64,000 nucleotides of DNA, taken from positions 7,936,001-8,000,000 of the forward strand of contig NZ_CP107939.1 of the NCBI RefSeq assembly GCF_036046055.1, written 5' to 3'. Shown one piece after another: positions 24,527 to 33,064 of the stretch (within the stretch, counting starts at the first letter, position 1; every line of letters starts with the position of its first letter). This DNA is from Nocardia sp. NBC_00403. Lineage in GTDB: Bacteria; Actinomycetota; Actinomycetes; Mycobacteriales; Mycobacteriaceae. The notes beneath the pieces were generated by a model, which saw nothing but the letters and a program-made list of their open reading frames with translations, was not told where the DNA came from and did not search any database. Both the position numbers and the translations under genes were made by a program.

Positions 24527-26383
24527 GTGACGGCCGCCGACGCGATCATCCTCGCGGGCGGACGTGCCAGCCGCATGGGCGGCGTGGACAAACCCGCCAT
24601 CATTATCGGCGGACGATCGATGCTCGATGCGGCGCTTGCCGCCGTCGCAGGCTGTGTGCGCACCGTCGTCGTCGGGCCGCAACGGCCGGAGTTGACTTCA
24701 GCGATCCGGCAAGTTCGGGAAGTCCCGCCGGGGTCGGGACCGGTGGCCGCGGTCGACGCGGGCTTGCGGGCGCTCGGCGCCGCCGCGTCGCCGCTGGTGG
24801 TGGTGCTCGCCGCGGACATGCCGTTCCTGACCGGGGCGGTAGTCGTCGAATTGATCAGGCACGCCACCGAATCCGGCGCCGACGCGGTGTTCGCCGCCGA
24901 CGAGTCCGGGCGGCCGCAGTACCTCACCGGAGTGTGGCGGCGCTCGGCGCTCGCCGCAGCCCTCGCGAAGCTGGATTCGCTGGTCAATCAGCCGATGAAG
25001 GCGCTGGTTCCGACAGATACAGTGACCGTGGCGATGCCGGGGATCGCCGATTGCGACACCGACGAGCAGGTGCGGCGCGCGCGAGCGGCGGCACGGACGG
25101 TGGACGACGCGGCCGATACGAGCGCTGCGCCGCAGGCGAACCCGCCCGCTCCCGCCCGGGCGGCAGGGGCCGGACCGGTGGGGCCGACCTCGAGCTTCGC
25201 GGCGTCACGGCGGGAGCGCCCCGCACTGACTCTCGACGAGGCGCGAAACACGTTGCGCACCGATATCTCTCGACTGACCGCGTATCGGGCCGACCTGCGT
25301 TCGGTCCGCGGCGCGGCACTGGCCGCGCCGTTGTCGGCCGTCGGCCCGCTGCCACGCTTCGATGTGTCGGCGATGGACGGATACGCGGTCGCAGGTGACG
25401 GCCCCTGGCGCCTGCGCCGCGATATCGGTTTCGCGGGTGGACAGCGCCCTGTCGGATTGCTGACCGGAGAGGCGGTCCGCATCGCCACCGGCGCGCACGT
25501 GCCCGACGGCACCACCCACGTCGTGCGGGACGAGTTCGCGACGGTCGACGCGAACAACACCCTGCACCGGCTCCCCGACACTCCCTTGCGCGAGGACATC
25601 CGCCGCAGTGGCGAGGACCGCAGCCGCGGCGATCTGATCGCACCCGAAGGCACCCCGGTCAGCGCGACTCTGATCTCGGCGGCCGCCAGCGTGGAGGCGA
25701 CCGAAGCACTGGTCCGCGGCCCGGTCCGGGCCCGCATCGTCATGACCGGTGACGAAATCCGCAGCCGGGGCCCGCTGCGCGTCGGCCAGACCCGCGACTC
25801 CATCGGTCCGGTGCTGCCGGACATGTTGTCCTGGTACGGCATTCACACCATCGCCCGCGTCCATCTGCGCGACACGCCCAATGGATTCGACGAAGTCCTC
25901 ACCGCCGCAACCGATTGCGATGTCCTGGTGATCGTCGGCGCGACCGGAGGCGGCGCCGCCGACCAGCTGCGCGGCGCCCTGACCCGTGCGGGCGCCAGGA
26001 TCCTGGTGCACCGCCTGCGCCTACGCCCCGGCGGCTCCACCGTCGTCGCGGAACTTCCCTCGGGCACCGCCGTCCTCGGTCTGCCCGGCAATCCCTTCGC
26101 CGCCGTCGCCATCTTGATGGCGCTGGCCCCCGCCCTCGTCGACGGCCGCATCGGCAGCCCACCGCGGCGCGCACTGACCGGCCCCCTGCACAACGCCTCC
26201 GAGATCGCGGGCCCGGTCCCCCGCATCGTCCCGGCCCGGCTCGACCAGGACGGCGGCTGGCGCGGCGACGCCCACATCCGAACCACCCATCTCGGCGGCC
26301 TCATCGACCGCGACGGCTTGGTCATCGTCCCCACCGAAGCAACCGACGGCGTTCAGGTCGAATTCTTGCCCCTGCTCAGCTGA
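24527..26383 (+). CDS. MobA-MoeA fusion: molybdenum cofactor guanylyltransferase plus molybdopterin molybdenumtransferase
   Basis: A 618-residue two-domain protein. Residues 1-190 are MobA-like: IILAGGRASRMGG with Lys in VDKP, VLAADMPFL, and SLVNQPMKAL. A Pro/Ala linker leads to a MoeA-like domain from about residue 230: PRFDVSAMDGYAV, GEAVRIATGAHVPDG, GDEIRSRGP, and GLPGNPFAAVAI. The MoeA half inserts molybdate into adenylylated molybdopterin and the MobA half attaches GMP, giving the bis-MGD form. That is the cofactor type needed by NarG, encoded 8 kb downstream. The usual TGGxSxGxxD of MoeA reads GATGGGAAD here. The start is GTG. Confidence 0.9.
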   Translation: MTAADAIILAGGRASRMGGVDKPAIIIGGRSMLDAALAAVAGCVRTVVVGPQRPELTSAIRQVREVPPGSGPVAAVDAGLRALGAAASPLVVVLAADMPFLTGAVVVELIRHATESGADAVFAADESGRPQYLTGVWRRSALAAALAKLDSLVNQPMKALVPTDTVTVAMPGIADCDTDEQVRRARAAARTVDDAADTSAAPQANPPAPARAAGAGPVGPTSSFAASRRERPALTLDEARNTLRTDISRLTAYRADLRSVRGAALAAPLSAVGPLPRFDVSAMDGYAVAGDGPWRLRRDIGFAGGQRPVGLLTGEAVRIATGAHVPDGTTHVVRDEFATVDANNTLHRLPDTPLREDIRRSGEDRSRGDLIAPEGTPVSATLISAAASVEATEALVRGPVRARIVMTGDEIRSRGPLRVGQTRDSIGPVLPDMLSWYGIHTIARVHLRDTPNGFDEVLTAATDCDVLVIVGATGGGAADQLRGALTRAGARILVHRLRLRPGGSTVVAELPSGTAVLGLPGNPFAAVAILMALAPALVDGRIGSPPRRALTGPLHNASEIAGPVPRIVPARLDQDGGWRGDAHIRTTHLGGLIDRDGLVIVPTEATDGVQVEFLPLLS

Positions 26384-26527
26384 TTTCAGTCGCCCATTTC
26401 CGCCCATTTCCACCGAAATGGCCATGAATCGTCCGACACATCGACATTTTCCTTCCGCGATTGATGCCTGCTCGCTATTGTGTGGTTGTTAGGCGAACAT
26501 TAATCCCCCGGAAAGGACCGAGTGGAG

Positions 26528-26722
26528 ATGGCTGAAAAGTCCAAGAAGACGCCTAAGAAAATGCCCAAGCAGATGCCTCGGCAGCAGCAACAGCAGCGCC
26601 AGGAGCAGGGCATGCCGCGAGCAGGCGGGGGCGCTGAAGGCCAGAAGATGATGCCGGACCAGCAGCGACGCCAGGGCGAGAACGACCCCAACCGCATCGA
26701 TCGGCGACCGGGGCAGCACTGA
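26528..26722 (+). CDS. Small basic Lys/Gln/Pro-rich protein of unknown function
   Basis: A 64-residue, strongly hydrophilic protein: a Lys-rich head (MAEKSKKTPKKMPKQMP), a Gln tract, and a mixed charged tail ending RRPGQH. It has no domain, signal or membrane segment and is likely disordered. GGAAAGGA lies upstream; ATG 26528 or GTG 26522 could both be used. A very strong terminator starts 14 bp after the stop, which supports a real short transcription unit. I do not recognise it. Confidence 0.55.
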   Translation: MAEKSKKTPKKMPKQMPRQQQQQRQEQGMPRAGGGAEGQKMMPDQQRRQGENDPNRIDRRPGQH

Positions 26723-26736
26723 TCCAAGTCCTGTAG

Positions 26737-26780
26737 AACGGGCCGCTGGTTCCTGCATTGCAGGGTCCAGCGGCCCGTTT
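26737..26780 (+). terminator. Strong intrinsic terminator after the small basic protein gene
   Basis: AACGGGCCGCTGG (26737-26749) pairs perfectly with CCAGCGGCCCGTT (26767-26779) around a 17-nt loop, followed by TTCAATTGTG. Confidence 0.85.
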
Positions 26781-26810
26781 CAATTGTGTGGATAAATTCG
26801 AGCTTTCTCC

Positions 26811-27235
26811 TCACGCACCGATACGCAGCAGCGATTCGGAATCGACATCCACCGACCTTCTGGCGACCGTCGGATCAGGAGTCGGCACCGCATCGAGCAG
26901 TCGCCGCGTGTAATCCTCGCGCGGGCGAGCGAAAACATCTGTCACCGGTCCGGTTTCGACAACGGATCCCGCGCGCAGCACCACGACCCGGTCGGCCACC
27001 TGATGCACGACGGCGAGATCGTGACTGATGAACAGGCAGGCGAAGCCGTACTCGGCACGGAGGTCCGCGAACAGGTCGAGGACCTGAGCCTGGACCGAGA
27101 CGTCGAGCGCGCTGGTCGGCTCGTCGGCCACCAGCAGCCGTGGCGCGAGGGCGAAGCACGCGCGAGGGCGACCCGTTGCCGCTGGCCGCCGGAGAGCTCA
27201 CCCGGCCGATGAGTGGCGTAATCCCGTGGCAGACA
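26811..27235 (-). pseudogene. Oligopeptide/dipeptide ABC transporter ATPase, truncated and frameshifted
   Basis: The minus strand encodes the C-terminal half of a DppD/F-type ATPase. Upstream is [19 protein letters not shown] (signature motif), then RVALARA. After a one-base deletion near 27165 the frame shifts to [20 protein letters not shown] (Walker B) and [20 protein letters not shown]. The Walker A half is absent: similarity stops near 27235. With no N-terminal half, a frameshift and no permease neighbours, it is a dead remnant. The ORF from 27131 to 26811 alone (106 codons) should not be taken as a gene. Confidence 0.82.
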
Positions 27236-27378
27236 GCGGATTCAACAGATCGCCGACCTTCGCACGCCCCCGCTACACCGGCAACCTGCGTTCGGTGATC
27301 TATATGCCGGTCCCGATCCGTGTCCCCGACGCCACTATCGAGGCGGTGGAACGCGAGGCGGAGTTCGTTGCGGAATAG
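27226..27378 (+). pseudogene. C-terminal remnant of an unidentified gene
   Basis: An open plus-strand frame ends at TAG 27376-27378 and reads RPRYTGNLRSVIYMPVPIRV, followed by PDATIEAVEREAEFVAE. The composition looks like real protein rather than random frame, but only about 45 codons remain and the upstream end abuts the truncated ABC ATPase. It is probably a gene end left by a deletion or recombination; the family was not recognised. A GTG at 27226 could in principle start a 50-residue product. Confidence 0.35.
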
Positions 27379-27495
27379 GCGCAGCGTGCACCACGGCCAC
27401 CCGCGCACAGCCGAGGCGAATTTCGGACATCGGGCCCGGTCGGATACCGTTTACCAGGCACAACGGCCCTCTTCACGACGAGAAGGACGCACCTG

Positions 27496-29154
27496 ATGGA
27501 CGACAGTTCCCTCATCTGGGACGACGGTGCGCTGGTCACCATCGACCAGCGCGGGCTGCCGCACGAGGTGCGGGAGTTGCGGCTCACGACGGTCGAGGAC
27601 ATCGTCGACGCCATCCGGGGGCTCGCCATCCGCGGCGCACCGGCCATCGGCATCGCGGGGGCGTTCGGGGTGGTCATCGCCACCGCCGCGAACACCGCGG
27701 ACGGTGTCGTCGATGTGGCGCGGGTCGAAGCGGAGGCCGAGCGCATCGTGGCCACCAGGCCCACCGCGGTGAACCTGGCATGGGCGGTGCGGCGAGTCAC
27801 GGCTCAGGTGCCGCTCGGTGTGGACGCGGTGCTCGCGGAGACGCTGGCGATCCTGGCCGAGGACGGGCGCGTCAACCGCGCCGCCGCGACGAATGCCGCC
27901 GATCTCGTGCAGGAGCTCTGCCCTGGTCGCCCGCTGCGCGTGCTGACCCACTGCAACACCGGCAGGCTCGCGACGAGCGCCTTCGGCACTGCAATCGGCG
28001 CGATTCGGGTGCTGTCGGAGCGCGGCGCGATCGAGAACGTCCTGGTCGACGAGACCCGCCCGCTGCTGCAGGGTGCACGGCTGACGACCTGGGAGCTCGC
28101 CGCGGCGGGCATCCCGCACCGACTCACCATCGACTCCGCGGCTGCCTGGGCGATGGCCACCGGTCAAGTCGACTGTGTACTGGTCGGCGCCGACCGCGTC
28201 ACCCTCAACGGGGACGTCGCGAACAAGATCGGGACCTATGCCCTGGCGCTGGCGGCCCGCCATCACGGCATCCCGTTCATCGTCGTCGCCCCCGAGTCCA
28301 CCCGTGACCCGAATATGGCGACCGGGCGCGACATCGTCGTGGAACAGCGCGCCCCTGCCGAGGTCACCGGATTCGGCGGTGTCTCAACAGCTCCCACGGG
28401 CACCGAGGTCTTCAACCCGGCCTTCGATGTCACGCCGGCCGACCTCGTGACCGCCGTGGTCACCGAGCTGGGCGTCGTCCATCGTGCGGGATCTGCTGTC
28501 CCCGAACACCATCCGGGCCGCGAGATCGCCGACATCGCGCGCGAGCTCTACCACCGCGGCTGGATGCCGGGCACGGCGGGCAATATCTCGGTACGCACCG
28601 CGGAGACCGCGGTGATCACCGGCAGCGGCCTCGCCAAAGGTGAACTGTCCGAGCGCGACATGGTGATCGTCCGCGTGCTGGATTCGACTCCGGTAGCTCC
28701 GCAGCAGCGGAAACCGTCGGCGGAGACCACCATTCACACCGCGGTGTATCGGACGACCGACGCGGCCGCGGTCGTGCACATCCATCCGCCGTACGCGACG
28801 ACCCTCTCGACGCAGACCGGTTCTCCCGATGACCCGACCATCCTGCGCATCACCGACTTCGAACTCATCAAGGGACTCGGCAGCGCCGACCCGGCGGCCG
28901 TCGACATCCCGGTGTTCCCCAACTGGCGCGATGTCGCGCGCATCGGCGCCGACATCGAGCGGTACCTGTCCGAGAACCCGACCGCACCGCCGGTATTGGG
29001 CATCGCCGGCCACGGCATCACCACCTGGGGGGACAATCTGTCCCAGGCACGCGATCGCGCCGAATGCCTCGAGGCGCTGTGCGAACTGGTGCTGCGGACC
29101 GGGCGGCGGCAGGTCGGCTTACGTGACGAGATCCTCGAGATAGGACTGAGATGA
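27496..29154 (+). CDS. MtnA-MtnB fusion: methylthioribose-1-phosphate isomerase / methylthioribulose-1-phosphate dehydratase
   Basis: A 552-residue bifunctional enzyme of methionine salvage. Residues 1-335 are MtnA: AIRGAPAIGIAGA, the catalytic cysteine in LTHCNTG, and the catalytic Asp in VLVGADRVTLNGD followed by ANKIGTY. Residues from about 345 are MtnB, a class II aldolase fold with GTAGNISVR, zinc ligands in VVHIHPPYATTLS, and GIAGHGITTWG. Together they convert methylthioribose-1-P to the diketo phosphate used by MtnC. AAGGA precedes the ATG by 9 nt. The stop codon overlaps the start of mtnD (ATGA), so three genes form one operon. No MTA phosphorylase gene is in the window. Confidence 0.93.
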   Translation: MDDSSLIWDDGALVTIDQRGLPHEVRELRLTTVEDIVDAIRGLAIRGAPAIGIAGAFGVVIATAANTADGVVDVARVEAEAERIVATRPTAVNLAWAVRRVTAQVPLGVDAVLAETLAILAEDGRVNRAAATNAADLVQELCPGRPLRVLTHCNTGRLATSAFGTAIGAIRVLSERGAIENVLVDETRPLLQGARLTTWELAAAGIPHRLTIDSAAAWAMATGQVDCVLVGADRVTLNGDVANKIGTYALALAARHHGIPFIVVAPESTRDPNMATGRDIVVEQRAPAEVTGFGGVSTAPTGTEVFNPAFDVTPADLVTAVVTELGVVHRAGSAVPEHHPGREIADIARELYHRGWMPGTAGNISVRTAETAVITGSGLAKGELSERDMVIVRVLDSTPVAPQQRKPSAETTIHTAVYRTTDAAAVVHIHPPYATTLSTQTGSPDDPTILRITDFELIKGLGSADPAAVDIPVFPNWRDVARIGADIERYLSENPTAPPVLGIAGHGITTWGDNLSQARDRAECLEALCELVLRTGRRQVGLRDEILEIGLR

Positions 29155-29726
29155 CGCTTTTGCAGGTGATGGCCGCCGACGATGCCGACAAGGTGCTGCT
29201 GCGGACCACCGACGACGCGGTGATCGCTGCGCAATTGGCCGACCGCGGAATCACTTTCGACCGCTGGCCGGTGGTGGACAACGCCGCCGACACCACCTCG
29301 GACGCGCTGCTGGCCGAGTACGCCGACCGGGTCGCCGAGCTCAATGCCGCCGGCCGCTACCGCCACATCGACATCGCGCGCATCCACCCCGACGACGCGA
29401 ACCCCGAATGGCCGCAGATCGCGAAGGGCGCCCGCGAGAAGTTCCTCAACGAACACCGGCACGCCGAGGACGAGGTGCGCTTCTTCGCAGGCGGACGCGG
29501 GTGCTTCTACCTGCACCTCGATAATGCGGTGCTGGCCGTCGTCTGCGAGGGCGGCGACCTGCTCTCGGTCCCGGCCGCAACCCTGCACTGGTTCGATATG
29601 GGCACCCGCCCCGATTTCATCGCTATCCGTTTCTTCGAGGAAGAAGACGGCTGGGTCGGCGATTTCACCGGTGACCGCATCAGCGAAGGTTTCCCGACCC
29701 TCGACCAGCTGCTCGCCGCGCCGTGA
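29151..29726 (+). CDS. mtnD: Acireductone dioxygenase
   Basis: A 191-residue cupin-fold dioxygenase. The metal ligands lie in EHRHAEDEVRFF (HxHxxxxE) and TLHWFDMGTRPD. It oxidises the acireductone made by MtnC to ketomethylthiobutyrate plus formate with iron; the nickel form gives a different off-pathway product. The ATG overlaps the mtnAB stop and its own stop overlaps the mtnC start (GTGA), which points to tight translational coupling. Confidence 0.94.
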   Translation: MTLLQVMAADDADKVLLRTTDDAVIAAQLADRGITFDRWPVVDNAADTTSDALLAEYADRVAELNAAGRYRHIDIARIHPDDANPEWPQIAKGAREKFLNEHRHAEDEVRFFAGGRGCFYLHLDNAVLAVVCEGGDLLSVPAATLHWFDMGTRPDFIAIRFFEEEDGWVGDFTGDRISEGFPTLDQLLAAP

Positions 29727-30406
29727 TCGCCGCAGTCGTCGTCGATATCGAAGGCACCACCAGCCCGACCAGCTCGGTGCGCGAGGATCTGTACGGCTAC
29801 ACCAGGGCCAGGCTCCCCGAGTGGCTTGCCGAAAACCGGATGGATGCTGCCGTCCCCATCGTCGCGGCGACCAGGGCACTTGCCGAACGCCCCGACGCCG
29901 ACGAGGCCGAGGTGGCCGCGATCCTGCGCGACTGGCTCGGCTCGGATGTCAAGGCCGAGCCGCTCAAGGCCGCCCAGGGGCTGATCTGTCACGAAGGCTT
30001 CCGCTCCGGCGCTCTGCACGGCGAGTTCTTTCCCGACGTCGCGCCAGCGCTCGCCGCATGGCGGGCCGCCGGGCTCGACCTCTATGTGTATTCGTCGGGA
30101 TCGGTACGCAACCAGCAGGATTGGTTCGCCTTCGCCCGCGGTGGCGAACTCGCCTCGCTGATCGGCGGCTATTTCGATCTGTCCACCGCGGGGCCGAAGC
30201 GGGAATCCTCGTCTTACGAGAAGATCGCGGGCGCCATCGGCACGCCCGCCGAGCGGGTCCTGTTCCTATCCGACCACCCGGATGAACTCGATGCCGCCGT
30301 CGCGGCGGGTTGGTCGGCGATCGGCGTCCACCGCCCCGGCGAACCGAATCCGCCGCGACCACCGCACCGCTGGATCGACTCGTTCGCCGAAGTCCAGCTG
30401 CGCTGA
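29723..30406 (+). CDS. mtnC: Enolase-phosphatase E1
   Basis: A 227-residue HAD-superfamily enzyme. Motif I is VVVDIEGTTSPTSS, motif II is LYVYSSGSVRNQQ, and motif III/IV is KRESSSY...VLFLSDHPDELDAA. It enolises and dephosphorylates the diketo phosphate in methionine salvage. GTG start overlapping the mtnD stop. It ends the operon; about 70 bp of repetitive CTGCGCCGAGTC-like sequence follow without an obvious terminator. Confidence 0.93.
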   Translation: MIAAVVVDIEGTTSPTSSVREDLYGYTRARLPEWLAENRMDAAVPIVAATRALAERPDADEAEVAAILRDWLGSDVKAEPLKAAQGLICHEGFRSGALHGEFFPDVAPALAAWRAAGLDLYVYSSGSVRNQQDWFAFARGGELASLIGGYFDLSTAGPKRESSSYEKIAGAIGTPAERVLFLSDHPDELDAAVAAGWSAIGVHRPGEPNPPRPPHRWIDSFAEVQLR

Positions 30407-30476
30407 ATCAGCTCCAGCTGCGCCGAGTCACCCCAACCCTGCGCCGAGTCGTTCTCAGCTGTGGCCGGTCCGCGGC

Positions 30477-31424
30477 TCAAGCTCCGGAGATACCGATCCG
30501 GTTGCGCACCGCGCCCAGGTGGCTGTGCTGGACGGAAGCGAAGATACGGCGTGCATGGACCGCGACGGGACTGGTCGACCAGGGCGCCAGTGCGGTGGTG
30601 AACATGAGTTCACACCAGGACATGGCGGGTACATCGCCCGCGGCCAGCGTTGCGATGAGCGACATCTCGGTGTCGTGGCCCGCCCATGCGGCGAGCAGCC
30701 AGGCCGTGTCGAGCCTGCCGAGGAATTCCTCGGCATCCTCCGGTGGACCGTGCGGGGTATCGACGGCGAGATGGACGACCGCCGCAATCGCGTGCCGCAT
30801 CCTGGCATCCAATCCGACGGCGTCGTGCAGCAGCAGCGCTTCCAGCGCGGAGCGCAGCTCTACACCGGGGTCGATCACCGAGTTGTCGGCCATCGAGGTG
30901 ATAGCGCGCGAACTGCGAATCATAGGAACTGTCTCCTTCGAGTCGGTATCGAGTGGTGGGTTCGCGATGACCGAACGCAGAGCGCACAGCTCGAGCACAC
31001 CCGGGCGGGCGTCCTCGACCAGGCTGACCAGCGCACCCGGGTTCCAGTCCAGCCTGCCGAAGGCCAGGCACCAGTCCAGCGCCGGATTGTCCTCGGCTAC
31101 CACCACATCCAGCGCCAGTCCCGACATCGACGCGGTGCACGCCAGGGTGATGGCATCCACGTCGGGTTCGGTGATGGTCAGATGCAGGGTCGCTTCGTCG
31201 TGGCCCGCGTCGGCGCGGGCCCGGCCCGCCAACCAGACCGCGCGGGCGGCGGCGGCCATTGCGCCGGCACGGCGGTCACCGTGCGGATGATCGAGATCAG
31301 TATCGAGAAAGGGGCCGTACCAGAGCGCTCGGCCCTCGTCACCGCATACCGCGAAGGTGCCGTTCGAGCAGTCCGCGGCCGCGGCCAGCGTGATGTGGGG
31401 CACCAGTTGGATGTCATTCACCAT
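30477..31424 (-). CDS. Uncharacterised actinobacterial protein
   Basis: A 315-residue soluble protein that I do not recognise. The N-terminal half is mixed alpha/beta (TLHLTITEPDVDAITLACTA, LDVVVAEDNPALDWCLAFGR); the C-terminal half is mostly helical (GVELRSALEALLLHDAVGL, LDTAWLLAAWAGHDTEMSLI). Layout loosely recalls the DUF4192 group, but key features were not clear enough to name it. ATG 31424 is preferred over 31454, since GGGAG lies 10 nt before it. It is convergent with mtnC and lies next to decayed DNA. Confidence 0.65.
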   Translation of the reverse strand: MVNDIQLVPHITLAAAADCSNGTFAVCGDEGRALWYGPFLDTDLDHPHGDRRAGAMAAAARAVWLAGRARADAGHDEATLHLTITEPDVDAITLACTASMSGLALDVVVAEDNPALDWCLAFGRLDWNPGALVSLVEDARPGVLELCALRSVIANPPLDTDSKETVPMIRSSRAITSMADNSVIDPGVELRSALEALLLHDAVGLDARMRHAIAAVVHLAVDTPHGPPEDAEEFLGRLDTAWLLAAWAGHDTEMSLIATLAAGDVPAMSWCELMFTTALAPWSTSPVAVHARRIFASVQHSHLGAVRNRIGISGA

Positions 31425-31711
31425 GAAACACTCACTCCCGCAATGTGCGCGCAACCTGTCCTCATCGGCCGGATACTCGTGAGGTCGTCACCAACTTCGC
31501 GAATTTCCCGATAAGCGGATCAAATACGCTCCGACACGGCTTGTCCTGAAAATCGATAACATCGAGCAAACCCTGTGATGTACTTACACTGGCCAGTGAA
31601 ACTCCGACCGGACGCAACACACCACTGTGTAGCGCATCCGGTGGGCATTACCGTGGTCGGTGGCCTTTGGGCGGTAACGCCGCCGCCATGCTCTGCGTTC
31701 AATCTGGCTCG
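31425..31711. other. Gene-free stretch with a palindromic operator-like site
   Basis: No ORF here looks real. It holds the palindrome described at 31585-31600 and two moderately AT-rich patches. It is probably the former promoter region of the hydrolase pseudogene to its right. Confidence 0.5.
31585..31600. promoter_or_regulatory. TetR-type palindrome CACTGGCCAGTG
   Basis: A perfect 12-bp palindrome at 31587-31598, flanked by TTA and AAA (TTACACTGGCCAGTGAAA), about 110 bp upstream of the hydrolase pseudogene start. The form suits a TetR-family operator, but no TetR gene is adjacent. Confidence 0.4.
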
Positions 31712-32240
31712 GTGACAGTTCATTTCCAGTCGAATTGGACCCACGGACCTGTCCTGCTGCTCGCCCACGGATTTCCCATAGACGAATCCATGTTCGATCC
31801 TTACTGAAAAACTTGACCGCCGTGGGAATCAATGTGGTGACGTGGATGCGTGCGGCCACGGCGGAACAAGAGCACCGCGCGACGAGCCGGTCACTTATTG
31901 GGATCCAGCAGCCGACGCACTTTCGGTATCGAATGCGCTCGGTGCCGAAAAGGCCGTTATCGGTGGGATGAGTCAGGGTGGTTAGGCGGCGCTGCGCACC
32001 GCCCTGCTCGCACCCGATCGCGTACTCGGACTCGCTCTGCTCGACACCGAGGCAGGCGCGTGCAGCCTGCCCGAATGGACGCGTTGCCGCGCTTTCTTCG
32101 ACGCCTGGTGCGGTCAGGACCCCTTGCGCCGATCGCCGAGACCCTGGCGCCGCAGCTGATCGACGGCCCGGACCCGGCCGCGGAGACGCGGTGGATCACC
32201 CGTCGGCGAGCGGGTGATCGCCTTGCTCATGCGCCGTGCT
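31712..32240 (+). pseudogene. Alpha/beta-hydrolase pseudogene
   Basis: Similarity to an alpha/beta-hydrolase runs through three frames. GTG 31712 opens with GPVLLLAHGFPIDESMFDPY, then TGA at 31805. The next part, from a shifted frame, gives DEPVTYWDPAADALSVSNAL and AVIGGMSQGG, immediately followed by TAG at 31983. AALRTALLAPDRVLGLALLD continues in that frame, and a further shift near 32120 gives AETLAPQLIDGP. At least two stops and two frameshifts remove any function. The order HGF, then the nucleophile elbow GMSQGG, fits the family. Confidence 0.85.
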
Positions 32241-32242
32241 CG

Positions 32243-33064
32243 CTACGAACCGAACGATTCCGTGGTGGGCACGGTCGCGGGGCACGATGTGCGGATGCCG
32301 AGAAAGAATTGGACCCTGCCCGGATAACTACCGGAGTCCACCCGGAACATCTGGACATCGAGGCTGTAGCACTCGTCGGTGTCGAGGTCACGGATATGCA
32401 TCGGCTGGTCTCTGCCATAGATGGTGCGGCCCGCGGCCCACATGGTTCGGAATTCCGGATACTCGCCGAGTTCGTCGAGCAGTTCGGCAGACCATGCGGT
32501 GTCGCCCGATTGGCCGATGAGGCCGCGCAGCCAGTCCACCGTGAGCGCGGCCTCGCGCCGCCAATCGACCATGACCCGCTTGGACAACTCGTTGCCGAAA
32601 AACCAGCGCAAGATATTGGCGTCCTCGACCAACCCGGGAAAAGTGGCGTTGTAGGCCTCATTACAGGACAGAATGTTCCACCGGGTATCCAGGTAGCCGG
32701 CGGCATTCGGCTCATGCAGTCGCAGTCCGTTGCGCATGTCGTCACTGATCTCGGCGCGCAACTGTGGTACGCCGGGAAACGTTTCTTCGGCCAGCCCCGC
32801 CAGGTCGAAAAGATGTCTACGCTCGGCATCTGCCAACGGGCTTATCCGATCCAGATAGGCGATCAGTGAGGTCACTACCGCCTTGGTCGGGTGATCGCGA
32901 TCGCCGCCCTCGAGATGGGTGACATAGCTGGAGCTGACCCCCGCGGCGAATGCCAGCTTTTCCCGGGATATGCGCCGATCGTCACGCAGTCGGCGCAGCA
33001 GCCCCCCGAAGGTTGGGGGCCGCACTTGATTCCCTTCGCCGGCATCGGTCGACTTGCTTGGCAC
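32243..33064 (-). CDS. XRE-family regulator with MmyB-like ligand-binding domain
   Basis: A 273-residue regulator. An N-terminal helix-turn-helix (GGLLRRLRDDRRISREKLAF, then GVSSSYVTHLEGG) occupies about residues 18-75. From about residue 105 follows the MmyB-like domain typical of actinobacterial XRE proteins (NAAGYLDTRWNILSCNEAYN, ANILRWFFGNEL, MHIRDLDTDECYSL). Members often control a neighbouring oxidoreductase and may bind fatty acids. Here the neighbour is a dead hydrolase, so its target is unclear. It starts 1 kb from narG in the opposite direction. Confidence 0.88.
   Translation of the reverse strand: MPSKSTDAGEGNQVRPPTFGGLLRRLRDDRRISREKLAFAAGVSSSYVTHLEGGDRDHPTKAVVTSLIAYLDRISPLADAERRHLFDLAGLAEETFPGVPQLRAEISDDMRNGLRLHEPNAAGYLDTRWNILSCNEAYNATFPGLVEDANILRWFFGNELSKRVMVDWRREAALTVDWLRGLIGQSGDTAWSAELLDELGEYPEFRTMWAAGRTIYGRDQPMHIRDLDTDECYSLDVQMFRVDSGSYPGRVQFFLGIRTSCPATVPTTESFGS

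Noticed and set aside
26522..26527. GTG 26522 as the only start of the small basic protein
   Set aside because: The ATG two codons later is equally served by the upstream GGAAAGGA; both remain possible and the ATG is listed.
27379..27495. SAM riboswitch upstream of the methionine-salvage operon
   Set aside because: No recognisable conserved core or stem arrangement was found in the 117 bp.
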